DNA from: Conchocele bisecta
Taxonomy: Eukaryota > Mollusca > Bivalvia > Lucinida > Thyasiridae
Direction of reading: 5' to 3'
Assembly: GCA_029237695.1 (NCBI GenBank)
Contig: CM055272.1
Span: 38,640,494 to 38,704,493 of the forward strand
DNA: 64,000 bases
Numbering within the stretch: the first letter of the stretch is position 1; each line of letters opens with the position of its first letter. Below, in pieces: positions 8,243 to 18,725 of this stretch. The notes beneath the pieces are model-generated. The model saw only the letters and a program-made list of their open reading frames with translations, was not told the DNA's origin and did no database searches. A program made the position numbers and the translations under genes.

Positions 8243-9688
8243 GAACTCTCGGGAGGCTAAAAGTAGGAGACCGGCGATTGCCACGATTAAAGCCCAAACA
8301 TTATTGGCAAACCATCCGATGCGTTTTTGATAATATAGATAGCAAGAAGGAGAGGAGACCCCCGATCAACCCAGGCAGCGCGGCAGCCAACTTTCCTGCT
8401 AATTTAGCCAGGAGATTGGCGAGGGCTTTTAGTTGTTTTTTTTATCCATTCTTTGGCTCCACCGGATGGAGCTGGTGCTGGCGCTGGTGCTGGCGCGGGT
8501 GCTGGTGCCGCACCACCCGTGATAGATAGAACTAGAGACGATATAGATAGAATTAGGGTCGATATAATCATGGTGAAAGCTGTGAGGATGGTTACTATTG
8601 TGAAGCCCTTCTCTCTAAACAGAGTGCGAAGACGCTCACCGAGTGCCGTGTCCTCGTGCAGGATACTTGTGAATGATTCGTGGCTACGACTTAATTGTCC
8701 AGAGAGTGTCTCACGGTTAATTGAGACAGCCGCTAAGCGAGCTTCTCTTTCATCCCGCAACGACCGCAGGAGTTTGTTGATCCGCTCGGTAGATTCTCTA
8801 TCGCCACGGGCTTCCCCAAGTTTTCTTTCTTCTTGCTCGATATGTTCGTCCAGCTCCGTGAGTTTGGAGAGGTTATTAACTAGTTCACCACGGCCCGTTT
8901 GCAGAACCTTATTGAGTCCCAGGAGTTCGCGAAGAGGTAACGGTGGGTCATACTTCGTGCCGTTTATTTCGTTGACCGTGGTTTCCACTGTGTTAATAGC
9001 GTCGGTGACTATACGAGGGACCTCGCTGATATCGCTCGTTTCTATAGCGGCGGCCGTCTTCGCCAGCGTTTCGTCGGTATCCTGCATGGTTTTTACCATT
9101 TTTTTTAGGCACCTGCGACCGATCATCGAGCACTCCGAGAGCTCGAGCGAGGTCTGCTCCATATCGGCTCACTGAAGAGGGGTTGAGGAACTTGGTCGGG
9201 TCGTTCTTGTACGTCAGCAACTTCCAGCTATTGCCCCATTTAACCCACAGGTCTCCTCTTTTAGTGCTGCGAAACTCCAACGTGGCCTTGATGCCGTGTT
9301 TAGACACTATACTCTCCCACCGTTTCACCAGAGAATCCGTTTCCCCGAGTTTCCCCGTTTCCCCGAGTCCGGCCAGCTCACCCTTGGAGATCCCCGCAGG
9401 AATATCGGCACCGCCCGCCCATGTCGGAGTTTCGGGTGGGGCCTCCCACGTATGTAAAGGTGTATTACCCCGATACTTCTCGGGTGTCGTGAAGAAACGT
9501 GTTTTCGTCACGGGTGGAAACAAATTCTTCTCGGGTGTATTCTTGTGTGCCCACCCGGGAAACGGATACTTCTCGGGTGGGGTCTCTATGAAGGTCGTTT
9601 CTTCGAAGTCATCATCATCCATATAATCGGAAGTTCGGTTGGAGTCATCATCATCATCGAGGTAATCGTCTCGGTCGCCCGTAGCCAT
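8222..9688 (-). pseudogene. Polinton coiled-coil/membrane structural protein, three A-run frameshifts
   Basis: The start at 9688 gives an acidic N-terminus (DDYLDDDDDSN), repeated TPEKY-type segments and a globular block with WVKWGNSWKLLTYKNDP. A shifted frame (to 8404) then gives a long coiled coil (LREL-GLNKVL then a run of E/R heptads), a membrane segment (TIVTILTAFTMIISTLIL), an alanine-proline linker of eight AP repeats and a KEWIKK motif. Two more shifts lead through a LPGLIGGLLSFLLSIL helix and a final hydrophobic helix (WALIVAIAGLLLLAS) to a stop at 8222. Intact, it would be about 480 residues with several membrane helices, as in other Polintons. The virion role is unknown, possibly a membrane-associated minor protein. 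The breaks lie at runs of 8 A (coding strand) at 9099-9106 and 8436-8443 and at an A5 near 8315. Confidence 0.75.
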
Positions 9689-9740
9689 CTTTAATAATTA
9701 TTATTATATTAAAGACAAAACCATACAGGTTTAATAGATT
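9689..9740. promoter_or_regulatory. Divergent promoter region upstream of the capsid gene
   Basis: The 52 bases between the minus-strand coiled-coil gene and the capsid gene contain TAATAATTATTATTATATTA, a TATA-rich core. This region probably drives the late capsid/ATPase genes; that is inferred from position only. Confidence 0.45.
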
Positions 9741-11039
9741 ATGTCTTCGAGTCAATACGGTCGCAAACTCAATCCATATCGCAGACTGCGTGAGCCCCTC
9801 GGGGCAAAAGGTGGGTGAGACAGAGTGTCGTTATTACGAACAACCCATCGACGATCGACCAGAACCAGCAGCTCTTAGTCCGCTTCCCCAACCTCGGAGC
9901 TAGCGACGTCATTCGTCCGGGGACTGTTTCGCCTCTCTTTCACTATTTCGCTTACATCGACGGACGCGGACCGAACCATTGTTCAGAACCTGGGTCGCGC
10001 CATCGTCAAGAACACCATGAAAAATATTTCTGGTAATGAGGTGATGTCGATCGATGACAGCGACGTTTACCATTGCTACCAGGACCTGTGGAAGACGGCG
10101 CAAGAGCGCGAAAACGCTGTCTATCAGGGTATTGACACCAGTCGAAATAAGAACGTAACCAGACTTATAATCGGGGCTGGTGACAAGGCAGATAACGTCG
10201 CGAGCGACAACGCGGTCGCGGCCGCTTACGGCAACCGATTCTACATCCCGCTCGACTTTGAGTTGCTGGAGAGCCACATGCCATACTATCAGAGCGCATT
10301 GGCGGACCGCCTCGAATACGAACTAACGTTCAACGACTACGGCCGAGTTATCATAGCCACTGACATGACATCGAAGTATACGATCGACAATGTGTCGCTG
10401 GAGTACGACATGGTCACGATGCCCGAACTCGCGTGATTAATCAGATCCCAGTATGTCGGGCGCGTTGCCATACTTTACGACCGAGTTCTTCGCCACCGCA
10501 AGATGACGGAAGACAAAAGCGACACATTGTGGAATATTAATGTCAACGTACCCGCCCGCTCGATGAAAGGTATACTGATGTTGTTCGAGGATGCTCGGTT
10601 CGCACTCGGGGCTAGAAAATCCGACAAATTCTATAACCCCAAAATCACGAAGGTAGAGGTGACGATCGAGGGAGTACACAATCAACTCTACAGCGCTGGT
10701 CTTCGCGCGCACCAGCAGTGTGACGAAGTAAGAAAACATTTTGCTTCCGGCTCTAAGCGTTCCCCGGAGGTTGCCGCGGTTGCCAAAGACCTGCAGCTCT
10801 CGGACGTCTCCCTCTCGGATTTTCTGACTACCAAATACACTCTATGGCTAGACATGCGAGCCAGCGACGACGACCAAATGCACGGTAGTGGACGTCAAGT
10901 TGAGAACGCTAGCTAGGGTGTGACGATCCAGATAACCAAAGAGGCGGATGGAGCCGGGCCATTGAACGTCTACTTATATATAATTACAGACGCGCAACTC
11001 AATATAGAAGATGGTCGATACGTCTCAGCTTTATACTAA
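9741..11039 (+). pseudogene. Polinton major capsid protein (double jelly-roll), four breaks
   Basis: The ATG at 9741 starts a basic N-terminus. A frameshift near 9812 and another near 9920-9930 move between frames, and TGA at 10434-10436 and TAG at 10914-10916 interrupt the final frame, which otherwise runs on to TAA at 11037-11039. Open segments contain FYIPLDFELLESHMPYYQ, LEYELTFNDYGRVI, SDTLWNINVNVPARSMKGI and NPKITKVEVTIEGV, blocks I recognise from the double jelly-roll capsid protein of Polintons and adintoviruses. An intact product would be about 430 residues and form hexameric (pseudo-hexagonal) capsomers. The last 29 bases overlap the start of the packaging ATPase. With four lesions this copy cannot make a capsid protein unless the sequence contains errors. 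Confidence 0.9.
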
Positions 11040-11658
11040 TTTTAGCAATCAATACCAATTCACGATTGGAGATGCCCACTCTGCCATACTATGTGGGCAG
11101 ACAGGATGCGGAAAAACGGTTTTCATCCTGGACTTGCTAGAGGACTCCTACCGCGACGTCTTTCGTCACATTGTGATCCTGTGTCCCACTGTGCGGCACA
11201 ACGATACTTATCAGCGGCGCCCGTGGATATGGACCGACCCTGAGGTATACGTCGTTGACCCCGGCGACAGACTTCACGGTTGGCTGCGTGTCTTCTATCA
11301 AATATTCCAGGGAGAGCCCACCCTATACGTGATTGACGACTGCTCGGCGAAGGCGGCGATGACCAAAAAGAAGGACATGCTCTCCGAGCTCGCATTTTCT
11401 GGCCGCAATGCGAGGCAAAGCTTATGGATCTCCACTCAGAAGTACAACGCCGTCCTAAAGGATCTGTGCGAGCAAACAAAATGGGTCGCCCTCTTCCACT
11501 GCAAGGACCGAGACTCATTCGATGAATGTCTTAGAGAGAACGACGTTATCCCAACGCGCGAGGAGCGCCTGGAGGTTCGACAGATACTTTCGGAAACTAA
11601 GCACACCAAGCTTCTGCTAAAGACTGATCAACCAACTGCTTATAATGTAATTAATTAG
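11011..11658 (+). CDS. Polinton genome-packaging ATPase (A32/FtsK-HerA type), intact
   Basis: An open 215-residue frame. The P-loop GQTGCGKT is at residues 29-36 and a Walker B-like strand LYVIDDC at about 105-111, with an arginine-bearing SGRNARQ segment after it and the STQ sensor-like triad at about residue 141-143. The size and motif spacing fit the small A32-like ATPases that pump DNA into double jelly-roll capsids. The start at 11011 overlaps the capsid gene by 29 bases in another frame, as expected for a compact virion module. It is the only large core gene in the element without a visible break. Confidence 0.92.
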   Translation: MVDTSQLYTNFSNQYQFTIGDAHSAILCGQTGCGKTVFILDLLEDSYRDVFRHIVILCPTVRHNDTYQRRPWIWTDPEVYVVDPGDRLHGWLRVFYQIFQGEPTLYVIDDCSAKAAMTKKKDMLSELAFSGRNARQSLWISTQKYNAVLKDLCEQTKWVALFHCKDRDSFDECLRENDVIPTREERLEVRQILSETKHTKLLLKTDQPTAYNVIN

Positions 11659-11659
11659 T

Positions 11660-11815
11660 AACTGCTGAGTAAATGCTGAACAAATGCTGAACAATTACTG
11701 AGCAATGCTGAACAAATGCTGAACAAATGCTGAGCAATGTTGAACAATGCTTAACAAATACTTAACAATGCTGAGAAAATGCTTAACAATGCTGAGCAAT
11801 TGCTAAGAATTTGTT
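11660..11815 (+). repeat. Array of about 11-bp repeats (TGCTGAACAAA)
   Basis: About a dozen head-to-tail copies of (A)TGCTGARCAAA and single-base variants (TGCTTAACAAA, TGCTGAGCAA) fill the space after the ATPase stop codon. The unit is not a multiple of three and every frame is interrupted, so it is not obviously coding. It could be a binding-site array or replication-associated sequence. Confidence 0.8.
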
Positions 11816-11931
11816 GCTCCGCTGCGAGCTTTATTGCGAGCATAACGGTGATCATAAGTATCTGGTGGTGCGCTTGGCAATATGTTAGACTTATGAAACT
11901 TGTAAGAATAATTTTAAGAAAATTAACAATA

Positions 11932-12567
11932 ATGAACTACGACGAACTTCTCGATCAGCTAATGGAAGAAACCTCAACTCCGATGCCGACACGACTGAAA
12001 CTGTAGGAACACCTGTCACAGCACGACTGCCGGCACGACTATGTCCCGAAAGAAAATGAAAACGCGGCGCGACGCGAGCGGTTGGCTGCGCTGGTTGCTG
12101 GGGGACAATCGGATCATTATCTCGGTAGGCGTCTCTCAGTTTGTCAGGTGGATAAGATGTCAGATGCGGAGGTCGATACAATGTACGCGCGATACGAATC
12201 CAAATTAGGTGCGGAGATGACAAAAACTCTCGGATCGGCGGCTATTCATTTGTACGCTACCACCGTTAGTATACTTCTCCCTATACCAGACACCGCGGGG
12301 TTGATTCGCGATCTAGAGACCGACCCTTTTATAGGACACACTCTTAGAACAGCATGCTGCTCAATTTATCACAAGTTTGGAATGTACTTAGCTCCGCTGA
12401 CAACCGCGTTGACCACGGGTAAACACTGTCAATTTGGACATATATGCCCACGAACTATCAGCCCTAATATTATAAATGATGACACAAGACGCACCTGCGA
12501 GAGTGACGGAGTTGAACCCGATTGCTCCAACACAATCGAACCCGAGTGTTACTCCGCCACTGGATGA
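11932..12567 (+). pseudogene. Conserved Polinton protein, one in-frame stop
   Basis: Starts MNYDELLDQLMEE at 11932, is cut by TAG at 12004-12006, and continues in the same frame to 12567. The second part contains YLGRRLSVCQVDKMSDAEVD, YARYESKLGAEMTKTLGSAA, a short hydrophobic segment (TTVSILLPIP) and CQFGHICP near the end. I recognise this block order from an uncharacterised gene next to the ATPase or integrase in other Polintons. It may begin further upstream: the frame is open from 11779 and includes a hydrophobic helix. The 3' end overlaps the next gene by 92 bases in another frame. Function unknown. Confidence 0.65.
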
Positions 12568-12961
12568 CATACCGCATATAAAAAATCCCAAAAGACAGGC
12601 GGCTGGGCGATCAGCGGCTGCCACACGAAAAGCTAAACAAGATAAAATACTCGCCGAGCTTCGAGAGGCCAAACGGTCGTTGCAATCGGAGACAGAGACG
12701 GCAAAACACCCGGTGGCAGCTGTTTCTCCCCCAATCGCGATTGGATTGGAACCGATTGCTCCAACTGATTGGATCCCGTGGGTTGTTGTTGGTGGTCTGT
12801 CGGTTGTGGGCACCCTGTATGTGCTTTACCGTTTCAACAACAGGTACCCCCAATCATCAACAAGGTTGAAATTGAAAATAACAACCCCCAACACTGTTGG
12901 ATGCGGTTCCAATCCAATCGCGTTCAACAGTGTTGAAGGATGCGCCCCATTTAAACATTAA
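12476..12961 (+). CDS. Polinton single-pass membrane protein
   Basis: An open 161-residue protein: Pro/Thr/Asn-rich N-terminus, a basic helix (NPKRQAAGRSAAATRKAKQ) leading into a charged coiled coil (ILAELREAKRSLQ), a second Pro/Ile-rich linker, one transmembrane helix (WVVVGGLSVVGTLYVLY) and a polar tail. The KNPKR-x-AAG start of the helix is familiar from small Polinton proteins of unknown role. The DNA of both linkers is built from repeats and dyads around CCAATCGCGATTGG (12731-12744), one of which recurs in the structural gene at 8127-8151. Confidence 0.7.
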   Translation: MMTQDAPARVTELNPIAPTQSNPSVTPPLDDIPHIKNPKRQAAGRSAAATRKAKQDKILAELREAKRSLQSETETAKHPVAAVSPPIAIGLEPIAPTDWIPWVVVGGLSVVGTLYVLYRFNNRYPQSSTRLKLKITTPNTVGCGSNPIAFNSVEGCAPFKH

Positions 12962-12985
12962 ACGCGATCCCTTTTATATGCAATA

Positions 12986-13219
12986 ATGACTGAACGTGAT
13001 GGTAAAATGATAGTGAATGCGCTTTATCACGCCGTGGTGATATCGGGTCTCAGTATCGTGTATGCTCGAGCAGGAAAGATGGTCTTAGGAGGGCCCACTC
13101 CCAAATTGGACTTTACTGCGAGAGACATAGGGCTCGTGACCTTGGGTGTAACGGGTGCAGTTTGGACCCGAGATTATCTAATTAAAGCTGGAATTCTACC
13201 CGTTGATATATGGAAATAA
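12986..13219 (+). CDS. Conserved small Polinton membrane protein
   Basis: An open 77-residue protein with two weakly hydrophobic helices (ALYHAVVISGLSIVYARAG and GLVTLGVTGAVW) and a central GGPTPKLDFTARD motif. This motif with flanking helices is typical of a small conserved Polinton gene. The stop at 13219 abuts the ATG of the next gene at 13221, so the two are probably expressed together. Function unknown. Confidence 0.75.
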   Translation: MTERDGKMIVNALYHAVVISGLSIVYARAGKMVLGGPTPKLDFTARDIGLVTLGVTGAVWTRDYLIKAGILPVDIWK

Positions 13220-13220
13220 A

Positions 13221-13664
13221 ATGGCTACGATCGGAATAATAGTAGGAGGAGCGCTCGTGAACGCATTGGCGTTCAGAGGCAGCAACTTTCTATTCTCTAA
13301 ACTACAAAACTCGAACGCGGATGAGGAGCGCGAGCGTCACAATTTAGCTGTAGAACAACTCGATAATGCAAGGGATATATGGTCACGAAAACGAACCGCC
13401 CATCTGGACTGGGTCAACGAAGAGCTTCGCCGCGAGAATCACACCGCGCAAACTTTCCAGAACGTTGAAGAAGCCAACCGCGAGTACGCGCTGGCATATC
13501 CGCAAAGAAGTCTCGATCCAATGAAATTGGGACTAGATCGTGAGCCCCAGCTTTCAGATTTTTATGTACCGTCAGAGACCCAAAAAGACCGCGAGATCGC
13601 GTTCATCGTCGTGGGAATGGCTGCGACGGGTCTCGTCAGCTACTATATATTCAATCGAGATTGA
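13221..13664 (+). CDS. Conserved Polinton coiled-coil protein with terminal membrane helices
   Basis: The start is placed at 13221 (MATIGIIVGGALVNALAF) rather than 13203, because it begins the hydrophobic N-terminal helix and follows the previous stop directly. The centre is a long charged helix (DEERERHNLAVEQL, then VNEELRRENHTAQTF), followed by PQLSDFYVPSETQKDREI and a C-terminal hydrophobic helix (FIVVGMAATGLVSYYIF). The arrangement and the PQLSDFY-PSE-QK motif match a small conserved Polinton gene. It may be a membrane-bound virion or assembly protein; the role is not established. Confidence 0.78.
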   Translation: MATIGIIVGGALVNALAFRGSNFLFSKLQNSNADEERERHNLAVEQLDNARDIWSRKRTAHLDWVNEELRRENHTAQTFQNVEEANREYALAYPQRSLDPMKLGLDREPQLSDFYVPSETQKDREIAFIVVGMAATGLVSYYIFNRD

Positions 13665-13709
13665 AATAATTATTTTAAAACTTTTTTTTAAATATATATA
13701 TATAGAACG
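13665..13709 (+). promoter_or_regulatory. TATA-like promoter upstream of the integrase operon
   Basis: AAATATATATATATAGAACG lies just before the ATG at 13710, preceded by a T8 run. It is the most canonical TATA-like box in the element. Confidence 0.45.
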
Positions 13710-14027
13710 ATGTTAGTTGACGAACTTTATTACGCTATGATCGATGTAGGCTATACTGCCCTTAAACACCGTTTACCTGGTGCAAACAGTATGATTCGTC
13801 TGGCCCAAGATTCTCTCGAGACGTGGCGCGAGGACGGAAAAGCGGCCACCCTTTTCGCAAAGCGGATGTTAGATTCCTCAGAGCTCCCGCTCCCGAGCTG
13901 TAACCTAACCGGCAGCTGCAGCGAAACTTCCAACAAAGGTTTATTATTAACGACGCAGTTACCGGACGATCTGGCGAGGGCATGTTGGAGATTGTCCGAT
14001 CTATTAGAATACTTCGCATTACGATGA
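13710..14027 (+). pseudogene. Integrase-adjacent Polinton protein, probable frameshift
   Basis: The ATG at 13710 gives MLVDELYYAMIDVGYTALKH, then LPGANSMIRLAQDSLETWREDGK. From about 13890 a different frame, the one that continues into the integrase, looks more protein-like (FIINDAVTGRSGEGMLEIVR). This suggests a break there and an original protein or domain that ran up to, or into, the integrase N-terminus. I recall similar sequence before the integrase in other Polintons. Helical; function unknown. Confidence 0.5.
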
Positions 14028-15043
14028 ACACGCGCAAACTTGATACCAAACTAGCGCACAAGCTAGCAAACACGTACTACAGCCCACGCGGCTACTGGAA
14101 GGGACTCGCGGCCATCAAGAACCTCGCCGCGGCGACCAAGGTTTCCGAAAACGCTCTCAAGGAATGACTCAAGAAGCAGGCCATCTGGCAGATATATTTA
14201 CCCGCGCCTCACAATATTCCGCGCCCGAAATTCGACGTGCCGGTGCCGAACCAAGTTCACCAAACGGATCTCCTGTTTCTCCCTCACGATCGCGTCGGTC
14301 GCAAAACGTACAAGTACGCACTGACAGTCGTTGACGTAGCGAGTCGCTATAAGGGGGCTGAGCCGTTGGCTACGAAAGAGTCTAAGGAGGTGGCCGAGGC
14401 TCTTTCCCGAATATATAAAAGGAGTCCTCTCAATTGGCCAAATCTTCTCCAGGTCGATCACGGCCGCGAGTTCATGGGCGCGGTCTCTCATCTATTGTCT
14501 AAGCACAAAGTTTCTGTCAGACACGGCCGCGTCAACATCCACCGGGACCAGGGGATCGTGGAGCGCTTCAATCGAACCCAGGCTGAGAGACTGTTCGGAC
14601 ACCAATACGCTAAAGAACTTGTAGACCCTCATTCGCGATCGACCGAGTGGGTGGCCAGATTGCCCGCCGTGGTCTCCGCACTGAACGGAGAGGTGACCAG
14701 ATTGATAGGTAAGAAGCCCGTAGATGCTATCAAGTTTAAAAGGGTGACGAGCAAGCCCTCTGCCGTCTCACGCGGGCGACCCGTTGGTTTAGAGGAGCAA
14801 CGGCTTCCATCGGATATTGACGTCCGGTACCTCTATCAACCGGGAGAGCTCGAAGGTGGAAGCCGCCGCGCGACTGATCCCGTGTGGTGTCTCAATGTAT
14901 ATCATCTAGATCGATCTATTACCAAACCCGATGAGCCCGTGCTCTACTATTTGGATGATGGGCCATCTCGAGGGTTTGTTCGCGAAGAACTTCTTATGGT
15001 GCCTTCTGACACCCAGTTACCCCCGGATCGTCAGAGTCTTTAG
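14024..15043 (+). pseudogene. Polinton integrase (retroviral-type DDE), one in-frame stop
   Basis: The frame starts at about 14024 with a helical N-terminal part (YYSPRGYWKGLAAIKNLA), is cut by TGA at 14165-14167 and resumes to 15043. The rve catalytic core is complete: first Asp in HQTDLLFLP, second Asp in LLQVDHGREF, Glu in RDQGIVERFNRT, with 34 residues between the second Asp and the Glu. The C-terminal part (VRYLYQPGELEGG, GPSRGFVREELL) is the usual Polinton beta-rich DNA-binding tail. The enzyme would join element ends to host DNA, giving 6-bp target duplications. It meets the polymerase gene tail to tail 15 bases downstream. The downstream part is open from 14168, so only one base change separates it from a full frame. 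Confidence 0.9.
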
Positions 15044-15058
15044 ATTTCTTAAAATTAA

Positions 15059-18000
15059 TTAAAGAGGTTCCGTATGTATTCCGTCCGATAACATGCGTCT
15101 TTTATCGTAGTACGCCGATAGTCCTAATTTTCGTTGACAGTACGTTTTCATAACGCCGTCTTTCATTTTAAATCCTCTATTTTGCGCTACATCTATAATG
15201 TGTTTTCCATCTTCTGTTGTTTCACTTAGTACTCGTTTATATCTATCCCAATTTAAATTGTTAGTTCTCTTGGACATTTCTTTCGCAGAGTTTTTATTAA
15301 TTGAATTAAATTTTCTACGAAATAACACTTACTAGATAACGCTATCGCCCTATCTCCGCTAAATTCCATTTTGAAAAGTCCTGGCTCTCTTTCGCTCCAT
15401 TTATCCCAAGCCAACCATTTCTTTTTTTCTTTTTCAAACTCGTCTAGTAAGTTAGGTCTAATCAATTCCTCTATCGTTTTTCCACTACCTCCTATATACA
15501 TACTATCCGTGTCCATCTGTATTAATTCAAAGTCTTCTCTTTTTACGTATTTGTCTAGAAATTCGTAGTAAAATTGCAACATTCTCAATTTAGCGTGTTG
15601 ATAAACCGCTATTCCACAGTGGAAGGGTCTCTTTACTGCACACCTGGGTTTTCGGGAAGATATTTCGTACGCATCTCCTATCTCTTCCAAATCATCAAAA
15701 TACGCGGATGTTAATGCTTTGTCAACACAGGTTTCGTCTTGCGTATATGTCGTATTTAAACGTCTCTCTGTTGCCTCTATCATTTTTTCACAACACGAGT
15801 TTCCTAATAATTTCATTATGTCGGCCACCGGTTTCTTATTTGGTTCTACATCCCCCGTTCGTCTTGCGGCTGTAACTTCTTTAGCGAACCATTCGAAGGG
15901 TTTACCATTAATATAATCTATAACACGATGAACTCCCGTTATTTCTAGGCCGTGTTTTAAATACCATTTCAACAGTGGCGCGTACAGCAGTACTTTAGTG
16001 GCCGACATAGATCCCACCAATTTTCTTCCATTTCCTCTAGTTCTGCCAGTATCTTTTAAATATTTTAACATGTGTGCAAGGGAACTTCAATCAATCTCTG
16101 TTTATAAAAAGTGGAGACATTTCAGAAAACTTATCTTTTAAGTTGTGTGGAACTTCTATATCCACCTCCGCAAACCCAAACCAGTCTCCGGATAAAACTC
16201 TTTTACTAAACTTTTTAATAAGTTTAGGATTATGTGGGTTATTTATATGATGTATAGTTTCTTTCCCACATGGCATCTCTTTATTTAACGTAGATAAATA
16301 TAACGCGTTTGCGTCGTACCCCAAAACAGCCTTGCAAGGTTTGGAACCCACTCTAATATTTGAAACACCGGCTTCTGCATATCGTGTAAATACTATTGAT
16401 GGACCACCAACTAGAGCGTCTTTCATCATTTTTTATGTTTCTTCTTTCGGTGCACATAGAGCATCCTCCGGTATAATCGTCTTTGAAGATTTTTGTTCTT
16501 TAATGGTTCCTCTCAATAAATATTGTATAGCCACACCCGGTAGTGTTACCGCGTCTTTGAAAATATCTACACCCCTGTGTAAATTCACACATTTTTCCCA
16601 CAGCTTCTAGGAACGGTGCTACATCTAAATCGTTATAATATTTCAACCAATCTCTGAAGGTTTCCATATTCTCTTCTTCGAAAATTCTACGACATTTGCT
16701 TAATTCTGTTTCGTCTAGTAACATTTTCCCAGATAGTTTGGAATACCAATTCTCTATATCCGGTAGTCTCGGGTAATCCAGCTTGTCTGTAGAATCGAAC
16801 CACTCGTAAGCAAAGAAAGATTTCTGTCCTTTACAATCGTAGGCTTTTATCCAACTATCGTAACTTACACCGGGTCCTAGGTAAAGTATTACATCAAGAA
16901 ATCTAAACTCTGGAGTAAATAGAAATATTGTTGCGTTCGCCCTTTTTCCAACCATTACTTTCTTTGTTGTTGATGACAGTTCACCTACTAAATTTTTCTT
17001 TATTAAGTTTATATCGTACTTACTGCTGTTAAAACCTATAACCGGTACTTGATCTATCCACTGTTCGATCTGGGCGATTTGTTTTTCACGTAAATATTCC
17101 GTATTAAATTCGTATCTTGACCATACTTCTTCTCTTATAGCTTTTCCCCTGACTTTCAAATCTTCTACAAATTTTTCTATAAGTTTTGCGGGATCTTTAT
17201 CACAAATATGAGTTACTGTTCCTGATAAATTATCTCCTATACTAACGTGCTCAGCTTCGTACTCTAAACTATTACCGGTAGTTTCAACTTCTGGCTGGAG
17301 ATACGCCTCAAAATCGTATACTATCTGATATGGATAAAGAGTAGTGTCGCAACCGATCTTTATATCTTTACCCGTTCTTTAAAATTCGCATTCCCACATA
17401 ACTACTAGGTTGAATTCTTTGCTTTTTCTAATAAATTTATCTCTTCTCATTGTGGATGCGCGTTCTTCTTTTTTTATGCTTTGCATGAATCTCACACCCG
17501 TGCCAGTAACAGCCGTGATATTGATATACGGTATTGTTTTCTGGACAGTATCCATCTACCGGAGCTCCTAAAATCCATCTTTCCCCTCCATGTCCACACT
17601 GTTCGTGGTGAATGTGAATTCCCTCCCGCTTTTCCACAGAGTACATCCAATCGATCGCACCATAACTGTTAGAACCTTTTTGGTAGAACGCTTTCTCGAA
17701 CGACGAACGCGGGCACTCTAAATAATTACCATCACATATTACTTTTGTCTCACCTCTCATACATTTTGGTCCGTGTCTCTTCATATTACTCGCTTTCGTG
17801 AATTTCTGTTTGCAATTATTGCAGACGTAAATTTTAGATAGGTTTTTAAGGTTTTTTATCAGAAATGCGTGATTATTAAACAGTCCTATTGTCATTGATT
17901 TATTACCTAGTGCATCATAGTGCGCTGGTACCTTTTTCAACCACCAAACACCACCTTGTGTCGGTTGATATACTTCTATACCAATTTTAAAAAACTCTTC

Positions 18001-18725
18001 AACCTTTTTCAGATCTGAAAAAGGAATTGGTGAAACCACATTACTACCGAAATATTGCTGACGAAGTTCTTTCGCTTTTTCTGTACATCTGTCAGGTCTG
18101 ATCTTTTTATCAAGGTGCATAGCTAGACACCTGAACAGACAAAGATCGTCATTATACTTATCTAAAGAATACATACCTTTTCTATTCCTCAACCATTCTG
18201 GAAGTTCTCCTCCTGCTGCTTCTTTGGATTGCAGTCCCAAATCTATTCCCCTACTGCCCTGTATTAACTTTACAAAAACCTCTACCCATCTTACAAACTT
18301 CCACTTGTATTCGGTCTGTCTATTTTATCGGACATTATTCGTATTTGCTCCTTATCTGACAACCATTTTTTAACGGTTTCCATTGATGATAGTGGTTCGC
18401 TACCACCGAGATTTTTGTGAAATATTATAGTTTTAGGTTTTCCATTTTTAGTTTCCTCCATATGTTCTAGCTTGTACGAATATGAATATCTCAAATAAAA
18501 ATTTGTTGTTAGATACGGAGCGATTTTATCGGACATGCGTTCAGACTCGTTGATGTCAATGTTTTTACGAAAGGATAATATAACTACCCGTCTTCCCTTT
18601 TCTACCTTTTCCAATGTTTCATCGTGAGCCCCCAATATGTCTTCACCTTTTTCCACTATCGCGCGAACGATATATTTTTTCTTATTATTTGGGTCGCCTG
18701 TGCGTCTAATTATTTGTGCTTGAAG
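15059..18725 (-). pseudogene. Polinton protein-primed DNA polymerase B, at least five breaks
   Basis: Open pieces in order from the N-terminus: 18291-18725, 17437-18318, 16500-17390, 16091-16560 (with an internal TAA at 16433-16435), 15253-16071 and 15059-15328. The N-terminal part has a C2HC finger (CNNCKQKFTKASNMKRHGPK) and the GCYWHGC endonuclease-like motif. Exonuclease: DFEAY (17301-17315), FNSSKYD (about 17013-17034), YYNDLDV (about 16620-16643). Polymerase: motif A YDANALY (about 16301-16320), motif B KLLGNSCCEK (about 15784-15806), motif C MDTDSMY (about 15496-15518), and the typical end LSAYYDKRRMLSDGIHTEPL. Intact it would be about 1,200 residues and copy the element by protein priming. 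Motif B departs from the usual NSxYG. Breaks lie near 18305, 17400, 16435-16500, 16080 and 15315. Confidence 0.92.

Noticed and set aside
8453..9175. 240-residue + strand frame
   Set aside because: Antisense shadow of the coiled-coil gene, with low-complexity composition.
11123..11518. 131-residue minus-strand frame
   Set aside because: Antisense of the intact packaging ATPase.
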